Positions 25,073 to 33,851 are shown, numbered from the stretch's first letter. The stretch: 64,000 nucleotides of DNA from RGIG4576 sp045656705 (GCA_045656705.1 JAZORR010000041.1:1-64000); one strand, 5' to 3'. Notes: generated by a model not told the origin, from the letters alone. Program-made: numbers and translations.

Positions 25073-27523
25073 ATGATTTATCCGAAGAATTTTGAAGCAA
25101 AAATAGGTTTTGACACCATTCGCCGAGTGGTGGAGAATAATTGTATGAGTGCACTTGGTGTGGCTCATTGCAAAAATATGATTTTCTACTCAGATTTCGA
25201 CATAGTGAATCGTATGCTATGCGAAACCAATGAGTTCCTATCTATTATCACCACACAAGAGGAGTTTCCTCTCAATCATTTCCACGATGCCACGCCTGCG
25301 CTCAATAGCATTCGTGCGTTAGGCTCGTATATGTCGACTGAGGAGTTGTTCAAACTTCGTAAGTCGCTTGGCACTATTGGTGCTATATCGGCCTTCTTCG
25401 CTCGCAAAAACGAGGAGGGTGCTACTCCTTATCCTCATCTCACCACTCTATGCTCGGGGATGCAATCGTTCAACGATGTGATGAAGGAGATTGATTCCAT
25501 TCTTGATAAGTTTGGTAATATTAAGGACAATGCATCGCCACTTTTGCTTTCTATCAAGCAATCTATTCAAAGCACCACAGCCAGCATCAATGGCATTTTG
25601 CGCCGCATTATCACCGATGGGAAGGCCTCTGGAATTCTCGATGCTGATGTGTCGCCTTCGGTGCGTGACGGGCGTTTGGTGATTCCTGTGGCTCCTATGA
25701 ACAAACGAAAAATTCACGGTATCGTACACGATGAGTCGGCTACAGGTAAGACGGTCTATATCGAGCCAGGTGAAATAGTGGAAGCCAACAACACTATTCG
25801 CGAACTTGAGGCTGATATGCGTAGAGAGATTATTCGCATTCTCACCGAAATGGCAGATTTCATTCGCCCACACATTGATGAGATGCTCATCTCTTACGAC
25901 CTTCTCGGACAAATCGATTTCATTCGTGCCAAGGCTCTTTTTGCACAAGACTTTGATTGTAATATGCCTCACCTCGAACGCACTTCACAGATAGAGTGGT
26001 ATCATGCCATTCATCCTGCATTATTCCTTTCGCTTCGTGAGCATGGCAAGGAAGTGGTACCTCTCGATATCACTCTCGATGGCAACGACCGCATTCTGCT
26101 CATCTCAGGTCCGAATGCTGGAGGTAAATCGGTGTGTCTGAAAACTGTGGGTGCTATTCAGTATATGACTCAATGTGGTATGCTTCCTCCCTTATATGCC
26201 AATTCTCACATTGGTATGTTTGAAAGCATTTTCATTGATATTGGCGATGAACAATCGTTGGAAAACGACCTAAGTACATATAGTTCGCACATCACCAATA
26301 TGAAGTTCTTCCTTCAAAAGGCCAATTATGCCACTATCGTGCTTATCGACGAATTTGGTGGTGGTACCGAGCCTCAGATTGGTGGTGCCATTGCACAAGC
26401 CATTTTGCACCAACTCAACGATAAAAAGACCTTTGGTGTAATCACCACTCACTATCAAAATCTCAAAACCTTTGCCGATGATAGCGAAGGTATAGTGAAC
26501 GGTGCTATGCTCTACGATCGAGGTAAGATGCAACCTCTTTTCAAACTCTCAGTGGGCTATCCTGGTAGCTCCTTTGCCATAGAGATTGCACGAAAAATTG
26601 GTTTGCCTCAAAATGTGGTGGATGAGGCTATCGAAATCGTGGGTAGCGACTATGTGAATATGGATAAATATCTTCTCGATATCGCACGCGACCGACGATA
26701 TTGGGAAAACAAGCGTCAAGAAATTCACGCTAAGCAGAAAAAGATTGATGCTATTATCGAGAAGTATAACGAACAAGCCGAAAACCTCAATCGTGAGCGT
26801 CGTGAAATAATTCATGCTGCACGCCAAGAGGCTAAAGATTTGCTTACTAAGAGTAATGCCACTATCGAACGCACTATTCACGATATCAAGCGTGCTCAAG
26901 CCGAAAAGGAACAAACTAAGGAGATTCGCCGACAGCTCGATGAGTTTAAGCAACGCCTATCCGAAGAATCTGCTACCGATGGCGATATCAAAACCATCCA
27001 ACCTCACGGCAAGAAAAATAAAAAGAAACTATCTACCGACACTCCAAAGCCTATGGCTGAAACTTTCGTTGCCAACGACTACGTTACTATGGAAGGCAAT
27101 TCCACTGTGGGACAAGTTATCTCTATCGAGGGGAAATGGGCTATAGTGGCATTCGGTATGCTCAAGACTAAGGTCGATGTAAAGAAGCTCAAGAAGGCTC
27201 AGGCTTCGGCTGTGAAAAAGTCTGAAAAATCATTTGTGAGCAGCGCCACTTCCGACGAGATGCGCAAACGCCAACTGGCCTTCAAGCAAGACATAGATGT
27301 GCGTGGTATGCGTGCCGATGAGGCCATTCAGGCTGTCACATATTTCATAGATGATGCTATTCAGTTCAACACTCGCCAAGTGCGTATACTTCACGGCACA
27401 GGTTCGGGTATACTCAAGGTGAGAATACGCGAATACCTCAATGCTGTGCCAAGTGTGAAGAATTATCGCGATGAACACGTGCAATTTGGTGGTGCTGGTA
27501 TCACTATCGTAGAATTTGAATAA
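25073..27523 (+). CDS. mutS2: MutS2 family ATPase/endonuclease
   Basis: MutS2 proteins suppress recombination and, in some bacteria, split collided ribosomes. This 816-residue protein starts with MIYPKNFEAKIGF, the usual Bacteroidota N-terminus, which supports the ATG at 25073 over the upstream one. It has the MutS core, Walker A GPNAGGKS (about 346-353) and Walker B VLIDEFGGGTEP (about 423-434), then a long charged coiled coil (about 540-640). It ends in an Smr domain with DIDVRGMRADEA and the LHGTGSG motif (about 740-816). It has no mismatch-recognition N-terminal domain. Its -7 box is so close that the mRNA may be leaderless. Confidence 0.95.
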   Translation: MIYPKNFEAKIGFDTIRRVVENNCMSALGVAHCKNMIFYSDFDIVNRMLCETNEFLSIITTQEEFPLNHFHDATPALNSIRALGSYMSTEELFKLRKSLGTIGAISAFFARKNEEGATPYPHLTTLCSGMQSFNDVMKEIDSILDKFGNIKDNASPLLLSIKQSIQSTTASINGILRRIITDGKASGILDADVSPSVRDGRLVIPVAPMNKRKIHGIVHDESATGKTVYIEPGEIVEANNTIRELEADMRREIIRILTEMADFIRPHIDEMLISYDLLGQIDFIRAKALFAQDFDCNMPHLERTSQIEWYHAIHPALFLSLREHGKEVVPLDITLDGNDRILLISGPNAGGKSVCLKTVGAIQYMTQCGMLPPLYANSHIGMFESIFIDIGDEQSLENDLSTYSSHITNMKFFLQKANYATIVLIDEFGGGTEPQIGGAIAQAILHQLNDKKTFGVITTHYQNLKTFADDSEGIVNGAMLYDRGKMQPLFKLSVGYPGSSFAIEIARKIGLPQNVVDEAIEIVGSDYVNMDKYLLDIARDRRYWENKRQEIHAKQKKIDAIIEKYNEQAENLNRERREIIHAARQEAKDLLTKSNATIERTIHDIKRAQAEKEQTKEIRRQLDEFKQRLSEESATDGDIKTIQPHGKKNKKKLSTDTPKPMAETFVANDYVTMEGNSTVGQVISIEGKWAIVAFGMLKTKVDVKKLKKAQASAVKKSEKSFVSSATSDEMRKRQLAFKQDIDVRGMRADEAIQAVTYFIDDAIQFNTRQVRILHGTGSGILKVRIREYLNAVPSVKNYRDEHVQFGGAGITIVEFE

Positions 27524-27571
27524 TCTCCACCTTTCCACGATTTCATCGAAGAAAATAGTGTATATAATAGA

Positions 27572-27605
27572 AATGGGCGAATCGATCCGATTCGCCCATT
27601 TTCCT
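27572..27605. terminator. Terminator between convergent mutS2 and ligA
   Basis: AATGGGCGAATCG (27572-27584) and its complement (27588-27600) form a 13-bp stem with a 3-base loop. A T-rich tail follows on the plus strand (TTCCTTTT), and TTTCTATTATAT follows on the minus strand, so it may serve both genes. Confidence 0.75.
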
Positions 27606-27619
27606 TTTCCCGTTATTCG

Positions 27620-29629
27620 TTACTCTATCATTTTCAGAAACTCTTCCTCGTTGATGATAGGAATACCGAGTTTTTGTGCCTTTTCAAGTTTTGCAGGTCC
27701 CATATTTTCGCCAGCAAACACATAATCGGTTTTTGCCGAAATCGAGCCCACATTCTTTCCTCCATTTTGAGTAATCATCTTCTTGTATTCATCGCGAGAA
27801 TGCAGAGCAAATGTGCCACTTATCACTATAGACTTTCCTGCGAGTTTATCGGTCTTATTTTGCAAGTCTTCTTCCGAGATTGCCATTTGCAGACCAGCAT
27901 TTCTCAATCGTTCCACGATGTCGCGATTTGCGTCATTGTCGAAGTATTCCACTATGCTGGTGGCTATTTTATTGCCTATTTCGTTGATCGACGATAGTTG
28001 GTCTTCGTTGATCGACATCAGTGTGTCTATATTGTGAGTGGCTTCTGCCAATACCTTTGCTGTGGTTTCGCCCACAAAAGGTATGGATAGTGCGAAAATT
28101 ACTCGTTCAAATGGCACTTTTTTACTATCTTCTATACCTTTTATGATGCGTTGTGCCGATTTCTTTTGAAATCGTTCAAGAGAAACGAGTTTTTCCTCGG
28201 TTAAATCGTATAAATCGGCGATATTTTCCACCAATCCTGCCGAGAATAGTTGTTCGGCCACCTCTTCGCCTATGCCGTCAATATTCATCATGCGGCGTCC
28301 TACGAAATGCTCGATTTTACCGGTGATTTGTGGGCGGCAAGCATATTTGTTAGGGCATACCCAAGCCGCCTCGCCATCTATGCGGGTGAGAGCAGTGTCA
28401 CACACAGGGCAGTGAGTCGCAAATTGTATAGGACTGCTACCTTCGGTGCGTTTACTCAGTTCCACCCCCACAATTTTAGGGATGATTTCACCGCCTTTTT
28501 CCACATACACATAATCATTGTCGTGAATGTCGAGCGTGCGTATAATATCTTCGTTGTGTAGCGATGCTCGCTTCACTATAGTACCCGATAATAGCACTGG
28601 TTCAAGATTGGCCACAGGAGTCACCACTCCGGTGCGTCCCACTTCAAACGATACATACTTTAGTGGAGTGCAAGCCCTCTCGGCCTGAAACTTATATGCT
28701 ACTGCCCAACGAGGTGATTTAGCAGTGCTGCCGAGGTTGAGTTGTTGACGCAGATTGTTGATCTTAAACACCAATCCATCGGTAGCCACAGGCAATCCCT
28801 TGCGTTCCACATCCCAGTGTGCAATAAAGGCACGCACTGCATCAAGCGAAGGCAATATCTCCATGATAGGAGCCATCTTAAATCCCCATTTCTTGGCCTT
28901 TTGCATATTGGCATGATGAGTGTCGCATGGCAGATTCTCGCCTAATAAATAATAGAAATATGCATCAAGACCGCGACGAGCCACCTCGGCCGAATTTTGA
29001 AGTTTTAGTGTGCCAGCGGCAGCATTGCGAGGATTAGCAAAAAGTGCTTCACCATTTTTAGCACGTTCTTCGTTCAGTAAGTCAAACTGTTTCCAAGGCA
29101 GAAGTATTTCTCCACGTATTTCAAACTCTTCGGGATAATTTTCGCCTTCGGGCAGTTGCAACGGAATACTCTTTATGGTAAGCACATTGGCAGTCACATC
29201 ATCACCTTTTTCGCCATCACCACGAGTCACAGCACGCACCAAGCGACCATGTTCGTAGATAAGCGAAATCGAAGTTCCATCAAATTTCATTTCGCCCACT
29301 ATTTCGCAGTTTTCACCATTCAGTCCGTTTTCGGCACGAGTGAGAAAGTCGGCCACTTCCTCTACCGAGTACGAATTAGAAAGCGAAATCATAGGGTGCA
29401 AGTGCTTTACCTGCTTAAAACCCTGAGTGAGGTCGCTTCCCACACGTTGAGTAGGGGAGTAGGCATCAAAATATTGTGGATATGACTCCTCAAGCTCTTG
29501 AAGTTCACGCAATTTGTCATCAAACTCCTTATCCGAGATAGTCGGAGCATTCAGTACATAATATTGGTGATTATATTCATTGATTTCCTTACGGAGGTCC
29601 AATATGCGTTGTTCGAAAATATCTGCCAT
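27620..29629 (-). CDS. ligA: NAD-dependent DNA ligase
   Basis: LigA seals nicks during replication and repair, using NAD to adenylate itself. The 669 residues include the Ia domain (YYVLNAPTISDKEFD, NMN site) and the adenylation motif with the AMP-accepting lysine in KFDG (Lys115). An OB domain is followed by a four-Cys zinc finger (CPVC, then CPNKYAC, about residues 408-433), helix-hairpin-helix repeats and a C-terminal BRCT domain (about 590-669). Length and order are normal. It converges with mutS2. Confidence 0.98.
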   Translation of the reverse strand: MADIFEQRILDLRKEINEYNHQYYVLNAPTISDKEFDDKLRELQELEESYPQYFDAYSPTQRVGSDLTQGFKQVKHLHPMISLSNSYSVEEVADFLTRAENGLNGENCEIVGEMKFDGTSISLIYEHGRLVRAVTRGDGEKGDDVTANVLTIKSIPLQLPEGENYPEEFEIRGEILLPWKQFDLLNEERAKNGEALFANPRNAAAGTLKLQNSAEVARRGLDAYFYYLLGENLPCDTHHANMQKAKKWGFKMAPIMEILPSLDAVRAFIAHWDVERKGLPVATDGLVFKINNLRQQLNLGSTAKSPRWAVAYKFQAERACTPLKYVSFEVGRTGVVTPVANLEPVLLSGTIVKRASLHNEDIIRTLDIHDNDYVYVEKGGEIIPKIVGVELSKRTEGSSPIQFATHCPVCDTALTRIDGEAAWVCPNKYACRPQITGKIEHFVGRRMMNIDGIGEEVAEQLFSAGLVENIADLYDLTEEKLVSLERFQKKSAQRIIKGIEDSKKVPFERVIFALSIPFVGETTAKVLAEATHNIDTLMSINEDQLSSINEIGNKIATSIVEYFDNDANRDIVERLRNAGLQMAISEEDLQNKTDKLAGKSIVISGTFALHSRDEYKKMITQNGGKNVGSISAKTDYVFAGENMGPAKLEKAQKLGIPIINEEEFLKMIE

Positions 29630-29770
29630 AATTATATTCTTTCAATTCTTATGCTAAATTACGAAAAAATCACAAGATACAACGAAAATCCACCTTTTTT
29701 TGCTTTGATGAAAATAAAACAATACTAAAAAAATAACAATTAATATCTGACTAATTTCACTCGGAATAAT

Positions 29771-29778
29771 TACCTTTG
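29771..29778 (+). promoter_or_regulatory. -7 box of the TerB-nuclease gene
   Basis: TACCTTTG ends 20 bases before the ATG at 29799. No good -33 TTTG is visible. Confidence 0.5.
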
Positions 29779-29798
29779 TAAAATAAAAGGATTTCCCC

Positions 29799-30470
29799 AT
29801 GAAACGTATCGATATAAAAACCGCTGCAAAATGGATGGCTAAAATGGTTGCTGCCGATGGTGTGGTGACGCCTAAGGAACGACAAACTCTGAAGGATTTT
29901 GCCAAAGAATATGGACTTGAAATATCATCGGTGATGCGTTTAGCTTATGGTTTTGCCAAAGATGTTGTGCCAGAAGTAGAAATTGCCGATCCAAACGAAA
30001 TAAAAGGTCGTAGATTTGAGGAATTTGTGGTGTCGTTATTAGCCGACAGAAGCAAAACACAATTAATAGCATGGAGAGGTGACAAGATTGTGAATGACAT
30101 TTATGCACCCGACACACTATATCCCGACCTTGAAATAGCCCACAAATTAGACGTGGAGCCAGTTCAGTATTTTGTGGAGTGTAAATATCGTTCATCTTGG
30201 GCAGATGGAACCATCGACATATCTTCTCAATTTCTTCGATACTATTTTCATGCCAAACATCACAATAAGGAATTGTTTATAGCCCTCGGCATAGGTGGCA
30301 TGCCGTCATGCCCCGATGAGTTTTACATTGTACCAGCTCGTATGATAGGTTATGATAAATGTATCTCTCGCGACTTTTTCACACCTTGCTTATGTTCTCC
30401 TACGCAAGACGCATACCACACCTACATCAATCATTATTTCAATAAGCGTGTTTTCAAAACCAATCTATAA
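29799..30470 (+). CDS. TerB-like domain fused to a PD-(D/E)XK-type nuclease domain
   Basis: Residues about 5-55 resemble the helical TerB-like fold (AKWMAKMVAADGVVTPKERQ, with the Asp-Gly-x-Val turn near residues 20-23). Residues about 70-150 show the layout of Mrr/NERD-type restriction-endonuclease folds: GRRFEEFVV (Glu74), a distant Asp in YPDLE (Asp110) and the E-x-K pair in FVECKYR (Glu127, Lys129). A C-terminal part of about 70 residues with several Cys is unrecognised. The fold suggests DNA cleavage or binding, perhaps a defence or repair role, but neither is shown. There is no methylase or helicase nearby. It is a single gene, divergent from ligA. Confidence 0.72.
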   Translation: MKRIDIKTAAKWMAKMVAADGVVTPKERQTLKDFAKEYGLEISSVMRLAYGFAKDVVPEVEIADPNEIKGRRFEEFVVSLLADRSKTQLIAWRGDKIVNDIYAPDTLYPDLEIAHKLDVEPVQYFVECKYRSSWADGTIDISSQFLRYYFHAKHHNKELFIALGIGGMPSCPDEFYIVPARMIGYDKCISRDFFTPCLCSPTQDAYHTYINHYFNKRVFKTNL

Positions 30471-30536
30471 TTAGGTGTGTTTTTTATTGGAAAAGAGGAG
30501 AAAATAAGGCGATGCAAACAACTTAATGTCTAAAAA

Positions 30537-30568
30537 TTTGGCAGATTCAACAAAAAACAGTAACTTTG
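30537..30568 (+). promoter_or_regulatory. Promoter of tRNA-Arg(UCU)
   Basis: TTTG at 30537-30540, 20 bases, then TAACTTTG at 30561-30568, a full match to the consensus. Confidence 0.8.
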
Positions 30569-30613
30569 CACACGATTATGAACGATGATATTTTTCATCG
30601 CGAAATAAATGAT

Positions 30614-30687
30614 GGTCTGGTAGCTCAGCTGGATAGAGCAACAGCCTTCTAAGCTGTGGGTCTTGGGTTCGAATCCCAACCGGATCA
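30614..30687 (+). tRNA. tRNA-Arg(UCU)
   Basis: GGTCTGG (30614-30620) pairs with CCGGATC (30680-30686) with two G-U pairs, then discriminator A. The D-arm AGCTCAGCTGGATAGAGC is standard. The anticodon arm ACAGC-CTTCTAA-GCTGT has anticodon TCT at 30648-30650, and the T-arm is TTGGGTTCGAATCCCAA. CCA is not encoded. Confidence 0.95.
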
Positions 30688-30703
30688 CGAGGTATGAAAA
30701 AGA

Positions 30704-30728
30704 AAGGAGCTGAAAAGTTCCTTTTTTT
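30704..30728 (+). terminator. Terminator after tRNA-Arg(UCU)
   Basis: AAGGAGCT (30704-30711), loop GAAA, then AGTTCCTT (30716-30723) and a T-run. Confidence 0.75.
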
Positions 30729-30846
30729 GGCTCCAAACGAAAAAGAACTAACGATATTTCATTGATACATAGCTTGTTAAGAAAGTAGCGTGATAAGCTG
30801 TTTAACACGGACAGAGAGCGACAGCAAAAGACTAAAAAAGACAAAA

Positions 30847-30934
30847 TGCGCTACCAAAATAGGTGCGCTACCATGAAGATGTACCACAAAAATGTACCAC
30901 AAATCGGAGCAAAAATTGAAAAATCGGAGCAAAA
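30847..30934 (+). repeat. Three successive pairs of short direct repeats
   Basis: TGCGCTACCA occurs at 30847-30856 and 30864-30873. TGTACCACAAA occurs at 30880-30890 and 30893-30903. AAATCGGAGCAAAA occurs at 30901-30914 and 30921-30934. Each word is present exactly twice, with periods of 17, 13 and 20 bases. The block lies between tRNA-Arg and a truncated integrase-like start, so arm-type integrase or accessory-factor sites are a reasonable guess. Confidence 0.75.
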
Positions 30935-30965
30935 TCGTCGTTTTTTAGTTAAAAAAACTAAGTTT

Positions 30966-31130
30966 ATGACGAAAAACTATGTTACGGTCGTCTTTGACCG
31001 AAAGAAAACTGCTACATCGTTGATTTATATCACCTTACAACGCAACTTTCTGTTGCGCGAATACAACACGATGCAACATTTATCAATAATTAGAAATCTA
31101 TTGCAACAAATGACAACAAATATGATATAA
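30966..31130 (+). pseudogene. Truncated N-terminus of a tyrosine integrase (relic)
   Basis: From the ATG at 30966 the frame reads MTKNYVTVVFDRKK and then IYITLQR. This resembles the first beta strands of the arm-binding domain of Bacteroidota tyrosine recombinases (pattern ITVVFDRKK, then VxVxL-x-R). After that the sequence loses similarity and ends at 31130 after 54 codons. No catalytic domain follows. With tRNA-Arg next door, I read this as what remains of an integrated element. The identification rests on a short match, so a chance resemblance is possible. Confidence 0.5.
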
Positions 31131-31385
31131 TGTTTTCTGATTTTAATATTATAATATCTTATATATCAGCATCTTAATAATTTGTTACAGTTGTTGCAAT
31201 GATATTCATTTCACTTTTTAGACAATTTTTCTTAATTTTGTGCGAAATATTATCTGAGTGTTTTTGCCTTCTATATAACTTCAAGAGCTATTCAAAGCCA
31301 GATTAATCATAAATATGTAAGGAATAATGGTGGTCACTTCAGGCGTTGAGGGAGTCGCCATTACATTTGAAAAAGCTGTTTGTTA
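31131..31385. other. AT-rich intergenic stretch without a gene
   Basis: No gene is seen. An isolated -7 box (TAATTTTG, 31233-31240, plus strand) faces no recognisable gene. It could be an orphan promoter left by the lost element or could serve an unseen small RNA. Confidence 0.4.
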
Positions 31386-32170
31386 TTATTCTATGAGTTT
31401 TCTTATTTCTTCTTTCGATTTAGTGCGTTGTATGAATGAGGTGCCGTATTCAATCATTGTGATAACACCTGTCTTGTCAACGATTATAGTCATAGGATAA
31501 CCATTACTTCCAATAAGTTCTTTACTGCGCATATTGAAGCGACTTCCCCACGATCCGGCTCTCCATCCATCCAGTAAGGCTGGAAAATAACCTTGTTCAC
31601 TTTGGGTAAATACCGACAAAACAGGAAGTGACATTTGGTAGCGAGTAGTAATGCGACGACCTTTACAACTAAAATCATATACAGCCATACCAGTAAATCC
31701 TGCCGAAATATCAGTTTTAAAAGCAATAGGGTTATTACCTCCATGAGCATTTGAGATTATTCCCGCCATAACACCAAATTCCGGACCATAGTAAAGGCGA
31801 AGATTATGACAAATAGTTTTATGTTTCATTATACCGAAGGTGTAGTTCCCGAGTTGAACATCAGAACCACCTTTCCCAGAAATAGACATACTACCCGCAT
31901 TTTTCAAGAAACGGAATTGATGTTGTCGCACCCACTTAGAGTCGCCTTTTGCTGCACGCATAATTTCTAAATTCAACGAAAGGCTTGAACCTTTGAATGT
32001 GAAATATGAAAGGGATTTATCAACCCATGATGCTGCACCTGCATTAAATTCTATCGCCGTAAATATTGGACAATATGTATCATCCTTTTTTGACTTGTCT
32101 TTGGCAAATGATGTCATAGGCAATGCCAATAGGAATGTACAACAAAGTAAATTTAGTATTTTTTATTCAT
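31386..32170 (-). pseudogene. Disrupted chimeric gene: DUF3316-like barrel joined to a thioredoxin-like tail
   Basis: The open frame of about 245 residues has no ATG at its natural beginning. Reading upstream, an ATG at 32168-32170 would begin MNKK and continue as a perfect signal peptide (ILNLLCCTFLLALPMTSFA) if the run of six A (minus strand, 32159-32164) held one more A. Residues to about 190 match the DUF3316-like envelope family of Bacteroidales as I recall it (SSLSLNLEIMRAAK, NNPIAFKTDISAGFTGMAVYDF). The last 50 residues (NGYPMTIIVDKTG, then SKEEIRKLI) instead look like the C-terminus of a TlpA/thioredoxin-fold protein. The likely story is a deletion that fused two genes plus a frameshift in the signal peptide. 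A shorter TTG-started product remains possible. Confidence 0.6.
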
Positions 32171-32280
32171 CTTTGTGTTATTAAATTATTAATATATTTT
32201 TTTTACTGTTCTTCTTTTATTTTGCCTATCATATATTTACTCTATTATAGACTCTGTTTCTTATAAGTTGATTCATTATT

Positions 32281-33384
32281 TTAATTCATATCGACAACTA
32301 TAATAATACAAGCAATAAAAATTACAAATAGTATTGAAAGTAGTATGAGTTGATAAATAAAATTTGTAAATAGCGACTTTATAATAGACTTAATCCACGA
32401 ACTTGGATAAACCCTATGATAAGCGATTGCCAAATATAGACAAGAACCAATAGTCATAGAAATTTCTAATATTTCCATTGGAGGATTAATCGTTAGATGG
32501 AGTAAGTAAAAAAATATCATCAACAACTCCAAAAAAGCAGTGTAGTGTAATGCAAATATAAAATGACTTATTGCAGGGATTTTACTCTTGCGTTGAACAA
32601 GCCTTAATGAGAATGAAAGAAATGGCACTGTAAGCAACAACAATATAGGGAAATAATGCGATGTAATTGTAACCATCTTTTCCCATACTGACTTAACTAA
32701 GTATAATCCTTCGTTGTCAATCTCTATATCTTTATTGAAATAATAGTATCCGTTATTGTCAGCCACTAAAATCTTATCATCGATGAATGTCTTTGGTAGC
32801 ACAGCAACCCATTTATCTACATTCTCGCCCTTTGTATCTTCTATTATCTCAATGTTGCTTATGATTTGAGGGAAATCTGTTGCTAATGCCAATGGAGCTT
32901 GCAAATGAATAGTATCTCGTGGACTCTCCTGTATTTTTATGGCATACTCCTCGTCGTCTACTAACGTTTGCACTTGCATCATCGAAAAGAAGCGCTCGTC
33001 ATTTGTTAAATTATGAAACGAGTCTTTTAATTTATCTTCACTTCCGAAAAAGACGAACATCGTGATGAATACAAGCAACAAGAACATATTTAATTTAAGA
33101 GGATGTTCTTGTGAAATGAATTTTCCGGCATTGTATTCGTTGGTGAGATATCCTGGACGACGAATCAAATGCCAGAATGTAGGAAGAAAATTGTGATCCC
33201 ATTTAATGGCGTGGTCGAAGTACTCATAAATGAAACTCTTAACAGTAGGCGTTTTATCTACTGCTTCTTGTCCACAACTATGACAATATATACCTTTAAG
33301 TTTAGTACCACAATTCAGACAATGCTTATATGGTAAGGAAATTTGCTTGTCAGCTGTTTCGGTGCTTTGTATATTCTTTTTCAT
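32281..33384 (-). CDS. DUF3667 membrane protein with N-terminal zinc ribbon
   Basis: The N-terminus carries a zinc ribbon, CLNCGTKLKGIYCHSCGQ (about residues 22-39), followed by the family's conserved PGYLTNEYNAGKFISQEHPL segment (about 77-96). A first membrane helix follows (about 98-112), then a soluble loop of about 110 residues, and several C-terminal helices from about 235. This layout is typical of DUF3667 proteins, common in Bacteroidota and of unknown function. It has a perfect promoter of its own. Confidence 0.85.
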   Translation of the reverse strand: MKKNIQSTETADKQISLPYKHCLNCGTKLKGIYCHSCGQEAVDKTPTVKSFIYEYFDHAIKWDHNFLPTFWHLIRRPGYLTNEYNAGKFISQEHPLKLNMFLLLVFITMFVFFGSEDKLKDSFHNLTNDERFFSMMQVQTLVDDEEYAIKIQESPRDTIHLQAPLALATDFPQIISNIEIIEDTKGENVDKWVAVLPKTFIDDKILVADNNGYYYFNKDIEIDNEGLYLVKSVWEKMVTITSHYFPILLLLTVPFLSFSLRLVQRKSKIPAISHFIFALHYTAFLELLMIFFYLLHLTINPPMEILEISMTIGSCLYLAIAYHRVYPSSWIKSIIKSLFTNFIYQLILLSILFVIFIACIIIVVDMN

Positions 33385-33415
33385 TTCTGTTTAAAAACAA
33401 TATCAATTAAATATA

Positions 33416-33446
33416 CAAAATTAAGTGATATTCTTGATATGTCAAA
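33416..33446 (-). promoter_or_regulatory. Promoter of the DUF3667 gene
   Basis: On the minus strand TTTG (33443-33446), 19 bases and TAATTTTG (33416-33423), a full match to the consensus. Confidence 0.75.
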
Positions 33447-33523
33447 CAATCATATCCTACATTTTTAAATATTTAATAAAATAAATAAAATGTCAATACA
33501 AAAGTAGGATTTGAAATTTTCTA

Positions 33524-33802
33524 AACGAAGACCATCACAATTCCTTCCGGTGAATTATATAACTACATGGACTACACATTGGTTATTCTTGTCGACGACA
33601 TCGAGCTCCTGAATTCTTCTTTGAAGTAAATAACGATCCTGTATCAATAGATAATGTTGATAATGACAATCCTAATCGCATTGTTGATGTAGTAAGTATT
33701 GATTGTAGAGTCATCAAAAAGAATGTAAAAGCTTCCGATGCCTCTCAAGGTCTTGCTCCAGGTATTTATTTCATTGGAAATAAGAAAGTATTTATAAAAT
33801 AA
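33524..33802 (+). pseudogene. 3' fragment of a secreted protein with a sorting-tail C-terminus
   Basis: The last 68 codons before the TAA at 33800 read APEFFFEVNNDPVSIDN, VVSIDCRVIKKNV and then GLAPGIYFIGNKKVFIK. This is a good type-IX-like sorting tail, similar to the end of the BspA-like protein next door. Just upstream, another frame gives ITIPSGELYNYMDYTLVILV, so a frameshift lies near 33597. There is no start codon and no upstream domain, but an intact terminator follows. It is a gene remnant rather than a small protein. Confidence 0.65.
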
Positions 33803-33813
33803 CAATCAGTAAA

Positions 33814-33851
33814 AATAAGCGTCATTACTTAAGTGGTGACGCTTATTTTTT
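33814..33851 (+). terminator. Terminator behind the sorting-tail fragment
   Basis: AATAAGCGTCA (33814-33824) pairs with TGACGCTTATT (33837-33847), the stem extends inward by four pairs, and a T-run follows. Its survival suggests that the gene broke recently. Confidence 0.8.

Noticed and set aside
30530..30844. Minus-strand open frame of 104 codons
   Set aside because: It runs antisense through tRNA-Arg(UCU) and its terminator.
31320..31385. Possible small plus-strand gene starting near 31327
   Set aside because: It would run into the antisense of the disrupted DUF3316-like gene and has no recognisable product.
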